From Stenotrophomonas maltophilia (lineage in GTDB: Bacteria; Pseudomonadota; Gammaproteobacteria; Xanthomonadales; Xanthomonadaceae): a stretch of 64,000 bases of DNA. The position numbers were made by a program, and so were the translations under genes. The notes under the pieces were generated by a model. The model made no database searches. It saw only the letters and a program-made list of their open reading frames with translations, and was not told the DNA's origin. Within the stretch, counting starts at the first letter, position 1, and each line of letters begins with the position of its first letter. Shown piece by piece: positions 8,054-16,539 of this stretch. The DNA is taken from NCBI RefSeq assembly GCF_013464485.1, contig NZ_RAUX01000007.1, forward strand, positions 28,504 to 92,503. Direction: 5' to 3'.

Positions 8054-8695
8054 TCACTCGGTACGATCGTACGAGAACTGGATGCCTGCCGTACCACCGG
8101 TTTCAATGAAGAGATTCATGAAAGCCGGCACCGTTTCCGAGCGGGCCCAGTCGCGCTGCAGCTCGCAGAACAACTGCGGCACGCTGATCAGCTGGCCACC
8201 GGCCTGTTCGATGCGGCGCAGCGCCGCATCGTGCGCGGCCAGCGAGGTGCCGCCGACGGCGTCGACCACCACATACACCTCATAGCCTTCCCTCAACGCA
8301 TCCAGGGCCGGGAAAGTCAGGCAGGCCTCGGTCCACAGCGCGGTCATGATCAGCTTGCGGCGGCCGGTGGCTTCCACCGCCTTGCGGAACTCGACGTCCT
8401 CCCAGGAATTGATGGTGGTGCGGTCGTAGGTGGGGTAGTCGCCCAGCACCTTGCGCAGTTGCGGAATCGGCGGTTTGTTCAGGCCGGTCTTGACGTTGAC
8501 CGTCGAATGCACGATCGGCAGACCGTAACCCACAGCGGCCTTGGCGGTGCCGACGATGTTGTTGACCAGCAGCTGGCGGTCCATCGAGGCGATGGAGTTC
8601 ACCTGCACCGGCTGGTAGTCGATGATGATGAAGGCGGAATTCTGCGGGGTCAGCAGGTGGTCGCTGGCCGGGTCGCGGATCGGTTCACTGGACAT
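8054..8695 (-). CDS. Isochorismatase-fold cysteine hydrolase (YcaC-like), copy 1
   Basis: This 213-residue protein has the N-terminal strand AFIIIDYQPV with the catalytic aspartate D26. The nucleophile segment is LWTEACLTFPALDALREGYE with C125, and VYVVVDAVGG follows. YcaC-type enzymes hydrolyse small amides, but the substrate is not predictable here. It is second in order after the paralogue at 8751-9431 on the minus strand, with a 55-bp spacer that contains a small hairpin (8718-8738). Confidence 0.85.
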   Translation of the reverse strand: MSSEPIRDPASDHLLTPQNSAFIIIDYQPVQVNSIASMDRQLLVNNIVGTAKAAVGYGLPIVHSTVNVKTGLNKPPIPQLRKVLGDYPTYDRTTINSWEDVEFRKAVEATGRRKLIMTALWTEACLTFPALDALREGYEVYVVVDAVGGTSLAAHDAALRRIEQAGGQLISVPQLFCELQRDWARSETVPAFMNLFIETGGTAGIQFSYDRTE

Positions 8696-8750
8696 GATGG
8701 GTCTCCGGTTGGGAGGAGTGCCGGCAGCGGGCCGGCACCCCGGGGGCAGC

Positions 8751-9431
8751 TCAGCTGCGCTGCGAATCCAGCTGCTCCTGGTTCTTCTGCACGTCCTGCG
8801 CCTTGAGGTAGCTCTCGATCAGCAGCTGGTAGTTCGGGAAGATCTTCGTGTAGACCTCGGCCCATTGCTGGGCATCGTCGCGGTTCCAGCTGCGCTGGAT
8901 CTCCGAGGCCACCGCGGCGGTGTCCATCGGCACCACGCCGGCCTGCACCACGCGGGCCAGGGTGATCTCTTCGGCCATCTTCGAATAGGTGCCCGAGGCA
9001 TCGATCACCGCGAACACCTGGTAGCCATCGGCCACGGCGGCGATCGACGGGAAGGCCATGCACACGCTGGTGATGGTGCCGGCAATGATCAGCTGCTTGC
9101 GGCCGGTAGCCTTCACCGCAGCAACGAACTCCGGGTTGTCCCAGGCATTGATCTCACCCTTACGCGCTACATACTGGGCATGCGGGGCGGCCTCATGGAT
9201 CTCCGGAATCAGCGGACCGTTCGGGCCCTGCGGGACCGAGGCGGTGGTGATCACCGGCATCTTTGCCAGCGTGGCCATCTTCGCCAGCGCAGTGGCGTGG
9301 GCGCGCACGCTGGTGAATGGCATGTCACCGATGGTCTGGAACAGGCCGCTCTGGTGGTCGATCAGCAACATCGCGGCGTTGTCCGGATCGATCACCGGGC
9401 GGGCACCGTTGAAGTTGGCGGGGGTACTCAT
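8751..9431 (-). CDS. Isochorismatase-fold cysteine hydrolase, copy 2
   Basis: This 226-residue protein starts at ATG 9431, with AGGAG upstream. AAMLLIDHQSGLF holds the catalytic D25 and ITSVCMAFPSIAAVADGY the nucleophile C124. The residue spacing is almost the same as in the neighbouring copy, so the two look like an old tandem duplication. A longer C-terminus (FPNYQLLIESYLKAQDVQKN) sets it apart. It is transcribed with the pirin gene upstream, across a 71-bp spacer with a strong stem. Confidence 0.85.
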   Translation of the reverse strand: MSTPANFNGARPVIDPDNAAMLLIDHQSGLFQTIGDMPFTSVRAHATALAKMATLAKMPVITTASVPQGPNGPLIPEIHEAAPHAQYVARKGEINAWDNPEFVAAVKATGRKQLIIAGTITSVCMAFPSIAAVADGYQVFAVIDASGTYSKMAEEITLARVVQAGVVPMDTAAVASEIQRSWNRDDAQQWAEVYTKIFPNYQLLIESYLKAQDVQKNQEQLDSQRS

Positions 9432-9468
9432 GGTCGGTCTCCTGGGGAAAGTGGGCGATGGCCCATTG

Positions 9469-9494
9469 GCGCGGCGGGTCATCGCCCGCCGCGC
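9469..9494 (-). other. Stem-loop between pirin and hydrolase genes
   Basis: GCGCGGCGGG and CCCGCCGCGC form a perfect 10-bp stem around a 6-nt loop. No U-tract follows on the minus strand, so it is more likely an mRNA-stabilising or attenuating structure than a full terminator. Confidence 0.5.
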
Positions 9495-9502
9495 GGAAGC
9501 GC

Positions 9503-10369
9503 TCAGTGCGCGATCCGGCCGAAGCGGCCGCTGTTGAAGTCGTTGACCGCCTGGCTGATCTCGGCCTGGCTGTTCATCACGAACGGGCCATAGCCCACCA
9601 CCGGCTCGTCGATCGGCTCGCCGCTGAGCAGCAGCACAGTGGCGTCGCTGTCGGCGTCGACGAACACGTCCTCGCCGCTGCGATCGAAGGTGACCAGCTG
9701 CGCCTCGCCGACCGGCTGGCCGCCGTTGATCCGGACCTGGCCCTTCAACACCACCAGCGCCAGCGTGCGGCCATCGGCCACCGGCAGTTCGGCGTGGTGG
9801 CCCTGCTGCAGGCGGATGTCCCAGACATCCATCGGCGTGTGGGTACGTGCCGGGCCGGCGTGGCCGTCGAGGCGGCCCGCGATGACACGCACGCGGCCGG
9901 CGCCTTCAGGCAGATCCACCGAGGGAATGTCGGCGTCGAGCAGGGTCTGGTAGCCCGGTGCGCCCATCTTGTCCCGCGCCGGCAGGTTCACCCAAAGCTG
10001 CACCATGTCCAGGGTGCCGCCGCGCTTGCTGAATTCCGGCGTATGGAATTCCTCGTGGAGAATGCCGGAGGCAGCGGTCATCCACTGCACGTCGCCCGGG
10101 CCGATGGTGCCGCCGGCACCGGTCGAATCGCGATGCGCGACCTCGCCTTCATAGACGATGGTGACTGTCTCGAAACCGCGGTGCGGATGCTGGCCGACCC
10201 CACGCGGGGTATCGCTGGGCGCGAAGCTGTACGGGCCGGCATAGTCCAGCAGCAGGAACGGGCTCAGGTGCTGGCCGTGGGTGTTGTAGGAAAACATCGA
10301 GCGGGCGGGGAATCCGTCGCCTACCCAGTGCGGGCGGGGGGCGCTGTAGCTACCGGTGACACGCTTCAT
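9503..10369 (-). CDS. Pirin family protein
   Basis: This 288-residue bicupin starts at ATG 10369 behind AGGAG. The pirin metal site is intact: H61 and H63 in QHPHRGFETVT, and H105 and E107 in SGILHEEFH. Pirins bind iron and some act as quercetin dioxygenases or redox sensors; which applies here is not clear. It is divergent from the LysR gene at 10520, which probably controls it. It heads the transcript with the two cysteine hydrolases. Confidence 0.9.
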   Translation of the reverse strand: MKRVTGSYSAPRPHWVGDGFPARSMFSYNTHGQHLSPFLLLDYAGPYSFAPSDTPRGVGQHPHRGFETVTIVYEGEVAHRDSTGAGGTIGPGDVQWMTAASGILHEEFHTPEFSKRGGTLDMVQLWVNLPARDKMGAPGYQTLLDADIPSVDLPEGAGRVRVIAGRLDGHAGPARTHTPMDVWDIRLQQGHHAELPVADGRTLALVVLKGQVRINGGQPVGEAQLVTFDRSGEDVFVDADSDATVLLLSGEPIDEPVVGYGPFVMNSQAEISQAVNDFNSGRFGRIAH

Positions 10370-10402
10370 GGCGATCTCCTGGCCGGGGCTGCCGGCCGCT
10401 GT

Positions 10403-10417
10403 TCTTCGTTGCGAAGA
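10403..10417. promoter_or_regulatory. Candidate LysR-type binding site
   Basis: TCTTCG-TTG-CGAAGA is a perfect 15-bp inverted repeat between the divergent pirin and LysR genes. Size, symmetry and position fit a LysR-type recognition site. It lies 33 bp upstream of the pirin start. Confidence 0.5.
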
Positions 10418-10519
10418 CGATATCGCCGCGACAATTGGGCCGGTAGACGCCAATATTTGCCGTCATAGTCCTATCTGGTGAACAATGGCGGCAGGCCGTG
10501 GGCCGCAGGAGATCGCCCC

Positions 10520-11446
10520 GTGTTCATCGCAGATATCCGCCGTTGTGATCTCAACGATCTGTTCTATTTCGCCATGGTGGTCGAGCACGGCGGCTTCTCG
10601 CAGGCCGGTCGGGCGCTGGCCATGCCAAAGTCGAAACTGAGCCGGCGCATCGCGCTGCTGGAAGAACGGTTGGGCGTGCGCCTGATCCAGCGCTCGACCC
10701 GGCGTTTCTCGGTCACCGAGGTCGGCCAGGACTACTACCGCCATTGCAAGGCAATGCTGGTCGAGGCCGAGGCGGCCGAAGAAGCGATTGCGATGTCACG
10801 CGCCGAGCCGCGCGGCACGATTCGCCTGGCGTGCCCGATCGCGATCCTGCATGCGCGCATCGGCACGATGCTGGCCGACTTCCTGGCCCTGCACCCGCAG
10901 GTGACGGTGCAGCTGGACGCCACCAACCGCCGCGTGGACGTGGTGGGCGAGGGTGTGGACGTGGCGATCCGGGTACGGCCGCCGCCGCTGGAGGACAGCG
11001 ACCTGGTGGTGCGTGTGCTGGCGCGCCGGGTGTGGTGCACCAGTGCCAGTCCGGCGTTGTTGCAGCGGCTGGGTACGCCGCAGGTGCCGGCTGATCTGGC
11101 GATGATGCCGACGGTGGACCTGGCATCGCCCAGCCAGCAGCATGTATGGGAGTACACCGGGCCGGAGGACGTGCAGGCCAGCGTGCACCACCGTCCCCGG
11201 CTGGTCAGTGATGACATGATCGCGCTGCGTGCGGCCGCCGTGGCCGGGGTCGGGCTGCTGATGCTGCCGCGGATGATGATCACCGATGAGCTGGCCAGTG
11301 GCTCGTTGGTACCGGTGCTGCAGGAGTGGGTGCCGAAGCATGGCATCGTGCATGCGGTGTTCCCGTCGCGGCGGGGGCTGCTGCCAGCGGTGCGCGCGTT
11401 GATCGATTACCTCGCCGAGCGTTTCGAGGCGCTGGAGGAACCTTAG
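10520..11446 (+). CDS. LysR-family regulator of the pirin/hydrolase genes
   Basis: This 308-residue protein begins at GTG 10520, chosen over an upstream GTG at 10478 because AGGAG lies at 10507-10511. The winged helix is at the N-terminus (DLNDLFYFAMVVEHGGFSQA and SKLSRRIALLEERLGVRLIQ). The substrate domain follows, with GTIRLACPIAILHARIGTML. Regulators of this subgroup often answer to quinones or electrophiles and control pirin, isochorismatase-like and OsmC genes. That link is by context only. Confidence 0.88.
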   Translation: MFIADIRRCDLNDLFYFAMVVEHGGFSQAGRALAMPKSKLSRRIALLEERLGVRLIQRSTRRFSVTEVGQDYYRHCKAMLVEAEAAEEAIAMSRAEPRGTIRLACPIAILHARIGTMLADFLALHPQVTVQLDATNRRVDVVGEGVDVAIRVRPPPLEDSDLVVRVLARRVWCTSASPALLQRLGTPQVPADLAMMPTVDLASPSQQHVWEYTGPEDVQASVHHRPRLVSDDMIALRAAAVAGVGLLMLPRMMITDELASGSLVPVLQEWVPKHGIVHAVFPSRRGLLPAVRALIDYLAERFEALEEP

Positions 11447-11453
11447 ATCCTCC

Positions 11454-11472
11454 ATCCACGCATGGCGTGGAT
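11454..11472. repeat. ATCCACGC hairpin, second copy
   Basis: ATCCACGC-ATG-GCGTGGAT lies 8 bp after the LysR stop and 5 bp before a GTAG dimer. With that dimer it is the mirror image of the composite at 7484-7566. Confidence 0.8.
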
Positions 11473-11477
11473 CTACT

Positions 11478-11542
11478 GTAGAGCCGAGCCGATGCTCGGC
11501 TGCCCTTGGCCCAGGCACAGCCGAGCATGGGCTCGGCTCTAC
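11478..11542. repeat. GTAG-type (SMAG) inverted dimer
   Basis: GTAGAGCCGAGCCGATGCTC starts at 11478 and the inverted copy ends GGCTCGGCTCTAC at 11542. It separates the LysR gene from the sigma-factor operon. Confidence 0.9.
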
Positions 11543-11637
11543 ACGGTGCGGCTTGCCGCCTGCGGCCGCGCGGCCCACAATCCACCTTCGGACCGTCGCC
11601 ATCACGCCCATCATTCCCCGGTCCGGCCTTGGCACCT

Positions 11638-12141
11638 ATGTCTCCCAATGCCCTGGCGCTGGTCGAGCTGCTGATCCGCGAGCGCCGTGCGTTGTCTCGC
11701 TTCATCGCGCGCTATCTCGACCCGGCCAGTACCGAGGACACCCTGCAGAACCTGTACCTGAAGGCCAGCAGCGTACCCGGCGATCCACCCATCCTCGAGC
11801 CGCGCGGCTATCTGTACCGGATGGCCTATCATCACGCGCTCAACCGCAGCCAAGCTGAGGCCCGCGAGCGGCGCGCGATGGCCGAGTACGCCGTCGACAT
11901 GGTCGATGCAGGCCATGATGGCGAGGCCCAGGCGCTGGACCAGGCGCAGCTGCGCGAGATCACCCAGACTATCCTTGCGTTGCCGGCACAGGTGCGCGAG
12001 TGCTTCGTGCTCAACCGCTACCTGGGCCTGAGCGAGCGCGAGATCGCCGCGCATCTCGGCATTTCCAAGAGTGTGGTGGGCAAATACGTGATGCGCGCGG
12101 CGTTGCTGATCCAGCAGCACCAGCAGGGAACACGCCGATGA
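11638..12141 (+). CDS. ECF sigma factor (FecI-like)
   Basis: This 167-residue protein has region 2 at about 10-75 (FIARYLDPASTEDTLQNLYL and RGYLYRMAYHHALN). Region 4 is at about 110-160 (LPAQVRECFVLNRYLGLSER then EIAAHLGISKSVVGKYVMRA). ATG 11638 is the first start compatible with family length; no strong ribosome site is seen. The gene order sigma, FecR, STN receptor is that of ferric-citrate-type cell-surface signalling. Its target is probably the receptor promoter region at 13181-13362. Confidence 0.9.
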   Translation: MSPNALALVELLIRERRALSRFIARYLDPASTEDTLQNLYLKASSVPGDPPILEPRGYLYRMAYHHALNRSQAEARERRAMAEYAVDMVDAGHDGEAQALDQAQLREITQTILALPAQVRECFVLNRYLGLSEREIAAHLGISKSVVGKYVMRAALLIQQHQQGTRR

Positions 12142-12223
12142 GCCGCGATTGCCGTGGGCAGATCGCGCCCGCCGTTGTCACAACAGGAAGGCGCACCCGT
12201 TCGCGGTGCGGCAGGCCACAACC

Positions 12224-13180
12224 ATGACCACGTCCGAACCCTCGCCGCGTCAGGCCAGGCAGGCGTTGCGCTGGGTGATCCGGTGCAGCGCAGGCCCGCT
12301 GCCGGAACGCCAGCAACGAACTCTGCAGCGCTGGCTGCAGGCCGATCCCCGCCACGCGTTGGCATGGCGCCAGCAGCAGGCCTTCTGGCAAGGGTTGGAT
12401 GCCGCCGGGCCCGAGGTGCTGGCCGCGCTGCCCGGGTTGACGGCTGATCGCCAAGGGTTGCGCCCGATCGCGCCGCGTCGGCGCCTGCCGTGGCTGCTGG
12501 CCAGTGCTGCCGCGGTGGCGCTGATGGTTGCCGCTGCGCCACACGCGCTGCTGTTGGCACGCAGTGACCTGCGCAGCAGCGATGCACCGCGCGTGGTGCA
12601 GTTGGAGGACGGCAGCACCGCGGTACTCGATGCGGGCACCGCACTGGCGGTTGCGTTCGATGGCCAGCAGCGGCGCCTGCGCCTGTTGCGCGGGCAGGCC
12701 TGGTTCCAGGTGGCGCATGAACAGCGTCCGTTCCAGGTCGATGCCGGCGGTGGCCAGATCCGTGACATCGGCACGGCCTTCAGCGTATCCATGCAGGACA
12801 CCACGGTCGTGACCCAGGTCAGTGAGGGTGTCGTGGATGTGCGCCCCGGCGATGGCAGCGTACAGCGCCTGCATGCCGGGCAGGCACGTGTGTTCCGTGA
12901 CGGTCGCTGGCTGCAGCCGGTGCGGCTGGAAGATCCCGAGACCATGGCGCCGTGGCGGCGCGGCGAGGTGGTGATCGACGATCAGCCGGCCGCGCAGGCC
13001 ATCGCCGATCTGGCGCGCTACCGCCGTGCTCCGGTGTGGGTACTGGGCGGGCAGGGCAAGGACGTACGGGTCAGTGGCCTGTTCCATCTGCAGCAGCCGG
13101 AGACCGCCATTGACGCGGTCGCCGCGCAGGCAGGACTGCGTGTGCAGCGCTTGCCCGGTGGCGCGCTGGTGGTGTGGTGA
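12224..13180 (+). CDS. FecR-family anti-sigma/sigma regulator
   Basis: This 318-residue inner-membrane protein has a cytoplasmic DUF4880-like segment (about 10-50, LQRWLQADPRHALAWRQQQA). One membrane helix follows (about 85-108). The periplasmic FecR domain (about 125-230) includes DGSTAVLDAGTALAV and DIGTAFSVS. A C-terminal STN-like part runs 265-318. It would relay ligand occupancy of the receptor at 13363 to the sigma factor. The start at 12224 leaves an 82-bp gap from the sigma gene, and GTG 12149 in frame would shorten it. Confidence 0.88.
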   Translation: MTTSEPSPRQARQALRWVIRCSAGPLPERQQRTLQRWLQADPRHALAWRQQQAFWQGLDAAGPEVLAALPGLTADRQGLRPIAPRRRLPWLLASAAAVALMVAAAPHALLLARSDLRSSDAPRVVQLEDGSTAVLDAGTALAVAFDGQQRRLRLLRGQAWFQVAHEQRPFQVDAGGGQIRDIGTAFSVSMQDTTVVTQVSEGVVDVRPGDGSVQRLHAGQARVFRDGRWLQPVRLEDPETMAPWRRGEVVIDDQPAAQAIADLARYRRAPVWVLGGQGKDVRVSGLFHLQQPETAIDAVAAQAGLRVQRLPGGALVVW

Positions 13181-13209
13181 GGCGCCTGCGGCGCAGCGCA
13201 CAGCCCGCC

Positions 13210-13272
13210 ACATGAAAAAAACATGAAAAAACCGTGGGCACTCGCTGTGCCCTGCTGTCTATAGAGGTATAG
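13210..13272. promoter_or_regulatory. Phased repeats and palindromes upstream of the STN receptor
   Basis: ACATGAAAAAA occurs twice in direct tandem (13210-13220 and 13221-13231). Next come the stem GGGCAC-TCGCT-GTGCCC (13236-13252) and the inverted repeat CTATA-GAGG-TATAG (13259-13272). They occupy the space between fecR and the receptor, where an ECF-sigma promoter and a metal- or haem-responsive operator would lie. The roles are inferred from position. Confidence 0.4.
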
Positions 13273-13362
13273 CCAGAGCGAAACACCGTTTCTCCTCAAG
13301 CCAGACATGCCACCGGCACCGGATGTGCCCGTGGTTCCGCCACGCTTGAGGAGTTCCTGTCC

Positions 13363-16300
13363 ATGCCGTCCACGGCATTCGCCTGTCATCGTCGCGCCAC
13401 CGTCCTGGCCCTGGCCATCTCCACCGCACTGCTGCCGCTGGCTTGGGTGCCGGTCGTGCAGGCGCAACCGGCGGTCGTCGCGCCGGTGCGCCAGTACGTC
13501 ATTCCGGAACAGCCCTTGGCCGACGCCGTGCGTGCCTTTGGTCGCCAGGCTGATGTGCAGGTGGTGTTCCGCAGTGACCTGGTGGAGGGCCGCCGCTCCA
13601 GTGCAGTGCGTGGTGAGTACAGCCAGATGCAGGCACTGCAGCAGCTGCTGCGCGGCAGCGGCGTGCGCGCGCAGCGCGGCATGGACGGCACCTGGAGCCT
13701 GCGTGCCGCAGCGGAGGCGGGTGAGGGGGAAGGGGTGCGGGTGACCGAAACACTGGACGTGGCCGGTCGCCTGCAGTCGGAAGGGGGCGAGGCCCGTGAT
13801 CGACGCGGCTACGATGATGTGTTCGCGCTGGACCTGACCACGGCGTATTCGGGGCGTGACCGGGTGGAGCGCTATCGCGGCTCCAATCCGGCCGACGTGG
13901 TCAAGGATCTGATCGGTGTGTTCAGTGGCGACGCACGCAACAGCGGCGCGCTGGACATCAACATCCGCGGCATCCAGGGGCCGGGGCGGGTGCCGGTCAG
14001 CATCGACGGTGGTGAGCAGGCGCTCACGGTCTGGCGCGGCTACAACGGCGTCAGCAACCGCAACTACATCGATCCCAACCTGATTGGTGGCATCCAGGTC
14101 ATCAAGGGGCCAGGGCTGGTGCGCGATGTGCACAGCGGGATCGGTGGCGCGCTGGTGATCAAGACCATCGACGTCGATGACATCGTGGAAGCGGGTGAGC
14201 GCTTCGGCGGGGAGCTGAAGATCGAAGGCAGCAGCAATGCGGTGGCGCCGCGCCTGCCGCGCCTTCACACCGGCGAGGACTACCGCACGGTACCCGGCTT
14301 CCCGCAGGCGTCGCCGGCCTCGCCCTATGACGACCGCACCCTGGTGGTGCCGGTGAAGTCGCGCAGTGGCAACAATCCCTTCGACGGCGAGGACCAGGCC
14401 TGGCGTCTGGCGCTCGGCTACCGCGGCGATACGGTCGACCTGATGGCGGCCTATGCCTGGCGCAAGCGCGGCAACTACTTCTCCGGCAGCAAGGGCAGCG
14501 CCTACTACGACCAGGACCCGCGCGAGCAGTTCGAGTACCAGGGCATCGACTACATCACCACGCTTGCGCGCTACTTCAAGCCCGGCGATGAAGTGCCCAA
14601 CACTTCCAGCGAACAGGAATCGTGGCTGCTGAAGGGCAGCTGGCAGATCAACGATGTCCAGCAGCTCAAGGCCACGTGGCGGCGCACGCTGTCGCACTAC
14701 GGCGAGATCATGCCGTCGCGCATCCTGTCCGCGCCCGATTACGGGCGCATCCAGTGGCCGCTCAGCCGGGTTGCGTCCGATGCCTGGAACCTGGAGTACC
14801 GCTTCCAGCCGGCCGGAAGCCGCTGGCTGGACCTCTACGCCAACCTGTGGCGCACCGAGACGGACAGCGATACCTACACCGCAGGCGGCTTTCCCAACTT
14901 CGCGCCGGGAAATCCGGCCTGGAACCCGGGCGCCAGCCCGATCCTGCGCAACACCGCGCTGGCCAATGCGCGTAATGATCGCACCGGCCTGACCCTGAGC
15001 AACCGTTTCGCCCTGCATTCCCGCCTGGACCTGACCGTGGGCGGCAACTGGCAGTACGAAAAGCTCGGCTCGCGTGACCCGTACTTCGGTCCTTCCGATG
15101 GTTGGCGCATGTACCCGCGTGCCGGTCGCCGCCAGGAAGGCGAGGGCTACCTCAATCTGGCGTGGCGCCCGTTCGAGTTCCTCACCCTCAACGCCGGCGT
15201 GCGCTACAGCCGCTACTGGGCGTTCGACGACTTCCTGCAGGCGCATTCGGAGCTGCTGACCAAGGGCGTGGGCAGCAAGGAGGCGACCTACCGGACCAAC
15301 GAGCTGCCCGAGCGGCCGGCCAGTCTGCAGGCGGAGATCGACGCGCTCGAGGCCGAACGTGAGTTCTGGGAGAGCATCGGTATGGGTTCGGTGATCGACG
15401 ATGCGTTGCATGGCCTGCTGGCGTACTACGAGACGCCGCAGGCAGTGGAACACCGCATCGCCTGGCAGCCTGATGCCAGCGGCAATTACAGCCGTGCCAC
15501 CAACCCCTGCCTCAATGGCCAGGTGGCGGGGATTCCCGGTGCGCTGCCGCTCTACGCGGGCAGCGACCTGGTCTGCAGCATCGGCAGCACCCTGCAGTCG
15601 CGACCGGTGGATGGGCGCAATGAACGCCGTCGTGACCATGCCTGGCTTCCCAGTTTCTCGGCCACGGTGAACCTGTCGCCGGCCGCACGCGTCTACCTGC
15701 GCTACAGCGAGGCAGTGCGCTTCCCGAGCATGTTTGAAAGCACCATCGCCTTCTCCAGCAGCCTCAACCCGCTGTATTCGCTCAAGCCGGAACACGCCTA
15801 CAACTACGAACTGGGCTACGTGCACAACCTTTCCGGCCTGTTCGGCAACACCGCCGATGCCGACGTCAAGCTGGCCTATTACGTGCACAAGACCCGCAAC
15901 GTGATCGAGCGTGATGCGTATTTTCTGTTCGACAACATCGACAAGCAGACCATTCGCGGCATCGAGCTGCAGGCGCGCTTCGACAATCGGCGCTTCTTCA
16001 CCGACCTGGGCATCGCCCGCACGCTGGAAAACGAGGTGTGCGACGAAAGTACGGCCGTGCTGCTGGACGCCAATCGTGGCCTGGTCCCGAACTGCGTGCA
16101 GGACGGCTTCGTCAGTGGCTACCTGCTGACCCAGGCGATTCCGAAGCTGTCTGTGAACCTGTCGCTGGGCACCCGCCTGTTCGATGAGCGGTTGGAACTG
16201 GGCAGCCGCATCGTTCACTACCAGCGCCACGAAAACCCCGATCTGCAGGCGTACCGCGACCGGCTGCTGGCCGGTGGCAGCAGCCTGCTGTGGCAGAACG

Positions 16301-16485
16301 TGCCGTTCACCTGGGGCAACATCACCACCGTCGATGCCTATGCGCGCTGGCGCTTCAACGAGCACGCCAGCGTCGAGCTGGTCGGCAGCAACCTCGGCAA
16401 CCGCTACTACGTCGACCCGGCCACACGCTCCACGCTGCCGGCGCCGGGCCGCACGATCAAGCTCGGCGTCACCGCGCGCTTCTGA
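13363..16485 (+). CDS. STN-containing TonB-dependent receptor, probable haem/haemophore receptor
   Basis: This 1040-residue protein starts at ATG 13363 after GAGGAG. The signal peptide ends near VQAQPAV. An STN signalling domain (about 40-112, YVIPEQPLADAVRAFGRQAD) is followed by the plug (about 140-275, with INIRGIQGPGRVPVSIDGG and GGIQVIKGPG). A large barrel ends in phenylalanine (KLGVTARF). The size and the neighbouring small beta-barrel protein plus Slam exporter match hemophilin-receptor (HphR/HasR-like) loci. The STN domain explains the sigma/FecR pair upstream: ligand binding would induce its own operon. Confidence 0.88.
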   Translation: MPSTAFACHRRATVLALAISTALLPLAWVPVVQAQPAVVAPVRQYVIPEQPLADAVRAFGRQADVQVVFRSDLVEGRRSSAVRGEYSQMQALQQLLRGSGVRAQRGMDGTWSLRAAAEAGEGEGVRVTETLDVAGRLQSEGGEARDRRGYDDVFALDLTTAYSGRDRVERYRGSNPADVVKDLIGVFSGDARNSGALDINIRGIQGPGRVPVSIDGGEQALTVWRGYNGVSNRNYIDPNLIGGIQVIKGPGLVRDVHSGIGGALVIKTIDVDDIVEAGERFGGELKIEGSSNAVAPRLPRLHTGEDYRTVPGFPQASPASPYDDRTLVVPVKSRSGNNPFDGEDQAWRLALGYRGDTVDLMAAYAWRKRGNYFSGSKGSAYYDQDPREQFEYQGIDYITTLARYFKPGDEVPNTSSEQESWLLKGSWQINDVQQLKATWRRTLSHYGEIMPSRILSAPDYGRIQWPLSRVASDAWNLEYRFQPAGSRWLDLYANLWRTETDSDTYTAGGFPNFAPGNPAWNPGASPILRNTALANARNDRTGLTLSNRFALHSRLDLTVGGNWQYEKLGSRDPYFGPSDGWRMYPRAGRRQEGEGYLNLAWRPFEFLTLNAGVRYSRYWAFDDFLQAHSELLTKGVGSKEATYRTNELPERPASLQAEIDALEAEREFWESIGMGSVIDDALHGLLAYYETPQAVEHRIAWQPDASGNYSRATNPCLNGQVAGIPGALPLYAGSDLVCSIGSTLQSRPVDGRNERRRDHAWLPSFSATVNLSPAARVYLRYSEAVRFPSMFESTIAFSSSLNPLYSLKPEHAYNYELGYVHNLSGLFGNTADADVKLAYYVHKTRNVIERDAYFLFDNIDKQTIRGIELQARFDNRRFFTDLGIARTLENEVCDESTAVLLDANRGLVPNCVQDGFVSGYLLTQAIPKLSVNLSLGTRLFDERLELGSRIVHYQRHENPDLQAYRDRLLAGGSSLLWQNVPFTWGNITTVDAYARWRFNEHASVELVGSNLGNRYYVDPATRSTLPAPGRTIKLGVTARF

Positions 16486-16539
16486 TGTATCCGTTTCACG
16501 TGTTGTACCCGTAGTTCCCTCAATCCAAGGAGCAATACC

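Noticed and set aside
8718-8738. Hairpin between the two hydrolase genes as a terminator
   Set aside because: The stem GTGCCGG/CCGGCAC is followed by TCCTCCC rather than a U-tract on the minus strand and lies close to the next gene's ribosome site.
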